From: Limnohabitans sp. Rim11
GTDB taxonomy: Bacteria; Pseudomonadota; Gammaproteobacteria; Burkholderiales; Burkholderiaceae_C
Direction: 5' to 3'
DNA: 64,000 nucleotides
Assembly: GCF_001269365.1 (NCBI RefSeq)
Contig: NZ_CXOM01000003.1
Coordinates: forward strand, 352,852-416,851
Within the stretch, counting starts at the first letter, position 1; each line of letters begins with the position of its first letter. The notes under the pieces were generated by a model. That model saw only the letters and a program-made list of their open reading frames with translations. It was not told the origin of the DNA and ran no database searches. Shown here in pieces: positions 59,911 through 64,000 of this stretch. A program made the position numbers and the translations under genes.

Positions 59911-59931
59911 ACACAAGAATTAAATTAAGTC

Positions 59932-61818
59932 ATGGCACTTTTGCAAATTTCAGAACCCGGTCAGGCACCGGATCCGCACCAACGGCGTATTGCTGTAGGC
60001 ATTGACCTTGGCACCACGCACTCTTTGGTTGCCTCTGTTCGCAATGGCGTGGCCGAGTGCTTGCCCGATGACAAAGGTCAAGTGATCTTGCCGTCTGTGG
60101 TTCGCTACTTGCCAGGTCAAGGTCGTCAAATTGGTCATGAAGCCGTGGCCAATGCCGCGCAAGATCCAGAAAATACCTTGGCTTCAGTGAAGCGTTTCAT
60201 GGGGCGCAGTTTGTCTGACATTGCCAACCCAGAAAAGTTGCCTTACAAGTTTGTGAAAACAGAAGGCGCTGCCTCCAAAGGCATGTTGTCTATTCAAACC
60301 GTGCAGGGCGAAAAGTCGCCTGTAGAAGTCAGTGCTGAAATTTTGGCCACACTGCGTTACCGCGCAGAAGATACCTTCAATGACGACTTGCACGGTGCTG
60401 TGATTACTGTGCCTGCCTACTTTGACGATGCGCAGCGCCAAGCCACCAAAGATGCGGCACAAATGGCCGGCATCAATGTGCTCCGCCTCATTAATGAACC
60501 TACAGCAGCTGCCATTGCTTATGGTTTAGACAATGCCAGCGAAGGCATTTACGCCGTGTTCGATTTGGGCGGTGGTACCTTTGACATTTCTGTTTTGCGT
60601 TTAACGCGCGGTGTGTTTGAAGTTATGGCCACCGGGGGCGATTCTGCATTGGGCGGAGACGATTACGACCATGCGTTGGCCGATGCTGCGTTGGCTTCGA
60701 TGGGCCTGCAAGATGTGCAAGCGGGCTTGAGTGCAGAAGACAAAACGCGTTTGAAATCTGCTGCGCGTGCTGCCAAAGAAGCTTTGACTTCTGCTTCTGA
60801 AGTGGCATTGACATGGACGCATGCCGATCAATCACATGAAGTGAACGTAACGCGTACGCTATTTGAAGAAGCCACAGCTGCACTCACCGCGCGCTGCATG
60901 ACTGCTGTTAAGAAAGCCTTGCGCGATGCCAAAGTCAAAGCTGAAGACATCCAAGGCGTGGTCATGGTGGGCGGTTCTACGCGCATGCCTCAAGTGCAAG
61001 AAGCTGTGGCAGCCTTCTTCGGCAAACCGCCTTTGAACAATTTGAACCCAGACGAAGTGGTTGCCTTGGGTGCAGCCATCCAAGCTAATCAATTGGCGGG
61101 CAACGATGCTGCTGGCGATTTGTTGTTGCTAGATGTCATTCCATTGTCCTTGGGCATTGAAACTATGGGCGGACTTGTGGAGCGCATTATTCCGCGCAAC
61201 CAAACCATTCCCACGGCCATGGCCCAAGACTTCACCACTTATCAAGACGGTCAAACTGCCTTGGCCTTGCATGTGTTGCAGGGCGAGCGAGATTTGGTAG
61301 TCGACTGCCGCAGCTTGGCCCGCTTTGAATTGCGCGGCATTCCGCCGATGGCCGCCGGTGCTGCACGCATTCGCGTGACCTTTACGGTAGACGCAGATGG
61401 CTTGCTCAGTGTGGCCGCCAAAGAGCAAATCAGCGGCGTAGAAGCCAAGATCGATGTCAAACCTTCTTATGGTTTAAGCGACGATCAAATTGCCAAAATG
61501 TTGCAAGACAGTTTTACAACCGCAGAAGTGGACATGAAGGCGCGGGCTTTGGTAGAAGCTAGGGTAGACGGCGACCGCATGCTGTTGGCTACCCAAAGTG
61601 CATTGAACGCCGATGGTCAGTTGTTGAGCGCTGAAGATCGCGCGCACATTGAATCGCTCATGAAAGCTTTGCGGCACACAGTAGACACGGCCGTGGAGGC
61701 TCAGGCTGTAGAAGATGCTACTGAAGTCTTGGCCAAAGCCACTGAAGCCTTTGCGGCAGAGCGCATGAACCACAGCATTCAAAAGGCCTTGTCAGGCCAA
61801 AACATTCAGAGTCTTTGA
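59932..61818 (+). CDS. hscA: Fe-S assembly chaperone HscA (Hsp70 family)
   Basis: 628 aa. ATPase domain with [66 protein letters not shown] and [13 protein letters not shown]; substrate-binding domain from ~390. Shorter than DnaK (E. coli HscA 616 aa). It extracts or passes the cluster from IscU by recognising LPPVK. Confidence 0.96.
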   Translation: MALLQISEPGQAPDPHQRRIAVGIDLGTTHSLVASVRNGVAECLPDDKGQVILPSVVRYLPGQGRQIGHEAVANAAQDPENTLASVKRFMGRSLSDIANPEKLPYKFVKTEGAASKGMLSIQTVQGEKSPVEVSAEILATLRYRAEDTFNDDLHGAVITVPAYFDDAQRQATKDAAQMAGINVLRLINEPTAAAIAYGLDNASEGIYAVFDLGGGTFDISVLRLTRGVFEVMATGGDSALGGDDYDHALADAALASMGLQDVQAGLSAEDKTRLKSAARAAKEALTSASEVALTWTHADQSHEVNVTRTLFEEATAALTARCMTAVKKALRDAKVKAEDIQGVVMVGGSTRMPQVQEAVAAFFGKPPLNNLNPDEVVALGAAIQANQLAGNDAAGDLLLLDVIPLSLGIETMGGLVERIIPRNQTIPTAMAQDFTTYQDGQTALALHVLQGERDLVVDCRSLARFELRGIPPMAAGAARIRVTFTVDADGLLSVAAKEQISGVEAKIDVKPSYGLSDDQIAKMLQDSFTTAEVDMKARALVEARVDGDRMLLATQSALNADGQLLSAEDRAHIESLMKALRHTVDTAVEAQAVEDATEVLAKATEAFAAERMNHSIQKALSGQNIQSL

Positions 61819-61870
61819 GAAAATTTTTCTAGGCACTCATCAAATAACTGACCGTTAATTAAAGAAAACA

Positions 61871-62209
61871 ATGCCAGTCATCAAAATTTTGCCTCACGCG
61901 GAATACTGCCCTACAGGGGCTCAAATTTCTGCGCCTTCCGGCACCAGCATTTGCGAAGCCTTGCTCGACAACAAAATCAACATTGAACATGCTTGCGACA
62001 TGAGTTGCGCTTGCACCACGTGCCACGTCATTGTGCGCGAGGGCTTGAACAGCCTCAACGAGGCTGAGGAAACCGAAGAAGACTTGCTGGACCGAGCATG
62101 GGGCTTAGAGCCCAACTCGCGTTTGAGCTGCCAAGCGTTTTTGGGCAAGCAAGACGTGGTCATTGAAATTCCAAAGTACACGATCAATCACGCCAAAGAG
62201 AACCACTGA
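61871..62209 (+). CDS. fdx: [2Fe-2S] ferredoxin of the isc operon
   Basis: 112 aa adrenodoxin-type ferredoxin. Cluster ligands: CDMSCACTTC (C-x5-C-x2-C counting from the first Cys) and a distal Cys in RLSCQAF. Supplies electrons for cluster formation on IscU. Last gene of the isc operon; 52 bp after hscA. Confidence 0.95.
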   Translation: MPVIKILPHAEYCPTGAQISAPSGTSICEALLDNKINIEHACDMSCACTTCHVIVREGLNSLNEAEETEEDLLDRAWGLEPNSRLSCQAFLGKQDVVIEIPKYTINHAKENH

Positions 62210-62257
62210 AAGCAATTGCCGCTTTAATTGGGCGGCCATTGCGATTACAGTTAGACC

Positions 62258-62965
62258 ATGCGTCAATTATTTTTAGATACCGAAACCACCGGTCTTTCCG
62301 CTGAAGGCGGCGACCGAGTCATTGAGCTGGGTTGTGTCGAGCTGGTTAACCGCAAGCTAACCGGCAACAACCTGCATTTTTACTTCAACCCTGGCCGCGA
62401 CAGCCACGAAGATGCCCTCAAGGTTCACGGCATCAGCAATGAGTTTCTGCGCGACAAGCCCAAGTTCAAAGATGTGGTTCAAGAAATTTTGGACTATGTG
62501 CAAGGCGCCGAAATCATCATTCACAACGCAGCTTTTGACGTAGGCTTTTTAAACAAAGAGCTCGAGCTGGCAGGCCAGAAGCCTTTCACCACCTTTGTAG
62601 ACAGCGTGGTCGATACCTTGGTCATGGCCAAGCAAATGTACCCAGGCAAGCGCAATAGCCTGGATGCACTGTGCGACCGCCTTGGCGTAGACAATTCTGG
62701 CCGTACTTTGCACGGCGCCTTGCTCGATGCCGAGTTGTTGGCCGATGTGTACATCAACCTCACGCGCGGCCAAGAAGCCTTGCTGATTGATGCAGGTGGC
62801 GACGAAGGGCAGTCGGGTTCTGAGGAGTCTGTGGATTTGTCAGGCTTTGTGCTGCCAGTCATTCAGGCCAATGCCCAAGAGCAAGCCGCCCATGAGGAGC
62901 AGTTGGCTCAGCTAGACAAAGCCAGCGGTGGCAAGACTCTCTGGCGACAGGCTGCAGCGGCCTGA
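62258..62965 (+). CDS. dnaQ: DNA polymerase III subunit epsilon (3'-5' proofreading exonuclease)
   Basis: 235 aa. DEDDh exonuclease motifs: FLDTETTGL (Exo I), IIHNAAFDVGFLNKEL (Exo II), LHGALLDAELLADVYINL (Exo III). The C-terminal ~45 residues form the region that binds the alpha subunit. Start MRQLFLDTETTG. It is followed after 67 bp by a tRNA gene. Confidence 0.95.
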   Translation: MRQLFLDTETTGLSAEGGDRVIELGCVELVNRKLTGNNLHFYFNPGRDSHEDALKVHGISNEFLRDKPKFKDVVQEILDYVQGAEIIIHNAAFDVGFLNKELELAGQKPFTTFVDSVVDTLVMAKQMYPGKRNSLDALCDRLGVDNSGRTLHGALLDAELLADVYINLTRGQEALLIDAGGDEGQSGSEESVDLSGFVLPVIQANAQEQAAHEEQLAQLDKASGGKTLWRQAAAA

Positions 62966-63032
62966 TTCTTTAAATTCCTAGAAACCCCCCAATTTTCCGT
63001 GGCATAATTTAGGGCTACGCTGAAAGGCGATA

Positions 63033-63107
63033 GGGCGGTTAGCTCAGGGGTAGAGCACTGCATTCACACTGCAGGGGTCACAAGTTCGAAACTTGTACTG
63101 CCCACCA
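63033..63107 (+). tRNA. tRNA-Val (anticodon CAC)
   Basis: Full cloverleaf: acceptor GGGCGGT/ACTGCCC, D-arm GCTC/GAGC, anticodon stem CTGCA/TGCAG with loop TTCACAC (anticodon CAC at positions 34-36, reading GTG), T-arm ACAAG-TTCGAAA-CTTGT, and an encoded 3' CCA. 75 nt. Confidence 0.95.
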
Positions 63108-63125
63108 AAAATACCTAATTAAATC

Positions 63126-63158
63126 AAGCGACTAGAGGAAACTCTAGGCGCTTTTTTT
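63126..63158 (+). terminator. Terminator after tRNA-Val
   Basis: AGCG-A-CTAGAG / CTCTAG-G-CGCT stem with a GAAA tetraloop and one mismatch, followed by seven T. About 19 bp past the tRNA. Confidence 0.8.
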
Positions 63159-63159
63159 A

Positions 63160-63570
63160 TTCATGTGTCCTAAAGATATCCTAAACACCAGATTGTATTT
63201 TTTAGTTTGTCTCAATGCCTCCGATTCTGTGCCTTGAAACTTATGTTCTTTAAACCGTCCATGCTTGTGGATTTGCCGGCTGTTGAGAGCGATGTTTATT
63301 AGCAACTGGCTTATATTTAAATCGGGGTGTTAATTATTAATTTCTTGAATGATAGACCTCACCCGGCACCCCACTCACCCCCCACCCCCCGTTTTCCAGT
63401 TGGCCCTCACCAGACAGGTTAATCACTGTTCTGCAGCCACAATAAAAAAAATTCAAGAATCGTTGTCCAACGTTGGACAACTGGGCAGTATGGGCAAGTT
63501 GCTCGGCGAAGATTTATCTAGGGTTACTTAAATAAGTTAGAGTATAAATTCTTGAATTAGTCTCAGGATT
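63160..63570. other. AT-rich stretch without a confident gene
   Basis: About 410 bp between the tRNA terminator and the IS21 end. It holds a C-rich run (63361-63391), several short frames with no recognisable domain, and a perfect 20-bp palindrome. A 60-codon frame at 63349-63531 (with IKKIQESLSNVGQLGSMGKLLGEDL near its end) has a lower-complexity start and I cannot support it as a gene. Looks like accessory or decayed DNA. Confidence 0.6.
63462..63481. repeat. Perfect 20-bp palindrome
   Basis: GTTGTCCAACGTTGGACAAC is its own reverse complement across 20 bp. It lies in the gene-poor stretch between the tRNA and the IS21 element. It could be an operator for a dimeric regulator; no gene for one is visible nearby. 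Confidence 0.6.
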
Positions 63571-63576
63571 GTTGAA

Positions 63577-63622
63577 TTGCAACGCAAAGTGAGCCACTAT
63601 TTGCAACCAATATTGAGCCACC
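63577..63622 (-). repeat. Terminal repeats of an IS21-family element
   Basis: Two imperfect direct repeats 24 bp apart, TTGCAAC-n6-TGAGCCAC (63577-63597 and 63601-63621). Multiple such repeats in the terminal region are typical of IS21-family ends, where the transposase binds. The element tip is probably near 63570 (TG). Confidence 0.6.
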
Positions 63623-63641
63623 GGTTTTTAAATAATTTGGC

Positions 63642-64000
63642 CTAGTCGGTTGTGGATAAGTTTAACTGTTCTGCGTTTTTTGCTCCTTTCCCTTTTGATT
63701 TCTTTGACTGTTGAGAGTTCGCTTGGGACTGCTTGAAGCGCCAACTCTCATTGCCGGTTTCAACAATGTGACAGCGGTGCGTCAGGCGGTCTAGAAGAGC
63801 TGTGGTCATCTTGGCGTCTCCAAACACATTGGCCCATTCAGAGAAGTTCAAGTTGGTTGTGATCACCACGCTGGTTCTCTCATAAAGCTTGGACAGCAAA
63901 TGAAACAGCAGTGCGCCTCCAGACTGGGTAAACGGCAAGTACCCCATCTCGTCCAGAACAACAAGGTCCACGTACATTAAGCGGTGAGCCAGTTGGCCGT
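63642..64000 (-). CDS. istB: IS21-family transposition helper ATPase IstB, C-terminal part
   Basis: About 119 codons; the 5' part lies beyond the right window edge, and the frame is open to the edge (the ATG at 63977 is internal). DnaC/IstB-like AAA+ domain: Walker [14 protein letters not shown], sensor [13 protein letters not shown], and [17 protein letters not shown] with the arginine-finger region. Ends in a Gln/Ser/Lys-rich tail. IstB regulates target capture by the IstA transposase, expected to the right of the window. Confidence 0.88.
   Translation of the reverse strand, partial: GQLAHRLMYVDLVVLDEMGYLPFTQSGGALLFHLLSKLYERTSVVITTNLNFSEWANVFGDAKMTTALLDRLTHRCHIVETGNESWRFKQSQANSQQSKKSKGKGAKNAEQLNLSTTD

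Larger units (their letters stand above)
63570..64000 (-). mobile_element. IS21-family insertion sequence, one end (partial)
   Basis: Defined by the terminal TGAGCCAC repeats at 63577-63622 and istB transcribed from right to left toward this end, the normal istA-istB order. The rest of the element, with istA and the second end, is outside the window. The exact tip and any target duplication cannot be fixed here. Confidence 0.75.

Noticed and set aside
63349..63531. 60-codon frame before the IS21 element
   Set aside because: Low-complexity start over a C-rich run, no SD, no domain; could be a decayed gene end but cannot be supported.

Overview
The window looks like chromosome from a betaproteobacterium of the order Burkholderiales, most likely family Comamonadaceae (a Limnohabitans- or Rhodoferax-like organism). 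This is inferred from recognised proteins and gene neighbourhoods: mltD-gloB, the ECF sigma/DUF3619/DUF3106/RDD block, bpt-aat, a class I PHA locus and a complete isc operon. No 16S gene or taxonomic marker was compared. Coding density is very high, genes often overlap by 4 bp, and only one stretch of more than 300 bases lacks a confident gene (about 63160-63570).

Layout. 1-6852: a 5' fragment of mltD, gloB, a methyltransferase, rnhA and an RND efflux adaptor/permease pair. 6854-9956: molybdenum cofactor genes moeA, mobA and moaA on the minus strand. 10080-12892: the proton-pumping pyrophosphatase hppA and the soluble pyrophosphatase ppa, divergent. Between them lies a leader with three interleaved inverted repeats and an anti-Shine-Dalgarno. 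12912-19437: a FemAB-like protein, nadE, glnB, a LOG-family hydrolase, dgkA, and an ECF sigma operon with DUF3619, DUF3106 and RDD proteins. 19452-25774: branched-chain amino acid synthesis (ilvI, ilvH, ilvC), pssA, and leuA behind a clear leucine attenuator. 25849-30770: a PBP7-like peptidase, an IclR regulator, the N-degron transferases bpt and aat, maiA and pgeF.

31056-34769 is phaC-phaA-phaB for polyhydroxybutyrate synthesis; the matching depolymerase phaZ is at 51752 beside rsxB. 34827-39276 is a small aromatic-degradation cluster (flavin monooxygenase, intradiol dioxygenase, FAH-family hydrolase) with a divergent LysR regulator and a nested palindromic operator. 39467-40881 is an SPFH/NfeD pair, bracketed by two near-identical 26-bp repeats. 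Next come a toxin-antitoxin-like gene pair (41086-41903) with its own promoter and palindrome, and dusA. 42961-51073 is a propionyl-CoA/methylmalonyl-CoA block: GntR regulator, mutase, MeaB, both carboxylase subunits and a VOC protein. 53254-62965 holds an aminotransferase, uvrB, iscRSUA-hscBA-fdx and dnaQ.

The right end is a boundary: tRNA-Val(CAC), about 400 bp of AT-rich sequence without a recognisable gene, then the end of an IS21-family element with istB running off the window.

The least explained signals are the hppA leader, which has the build of a translational riboswitch, and the HicA-like/HTH pair at 41086-41903. Most other genes are ordinary core metabolism.
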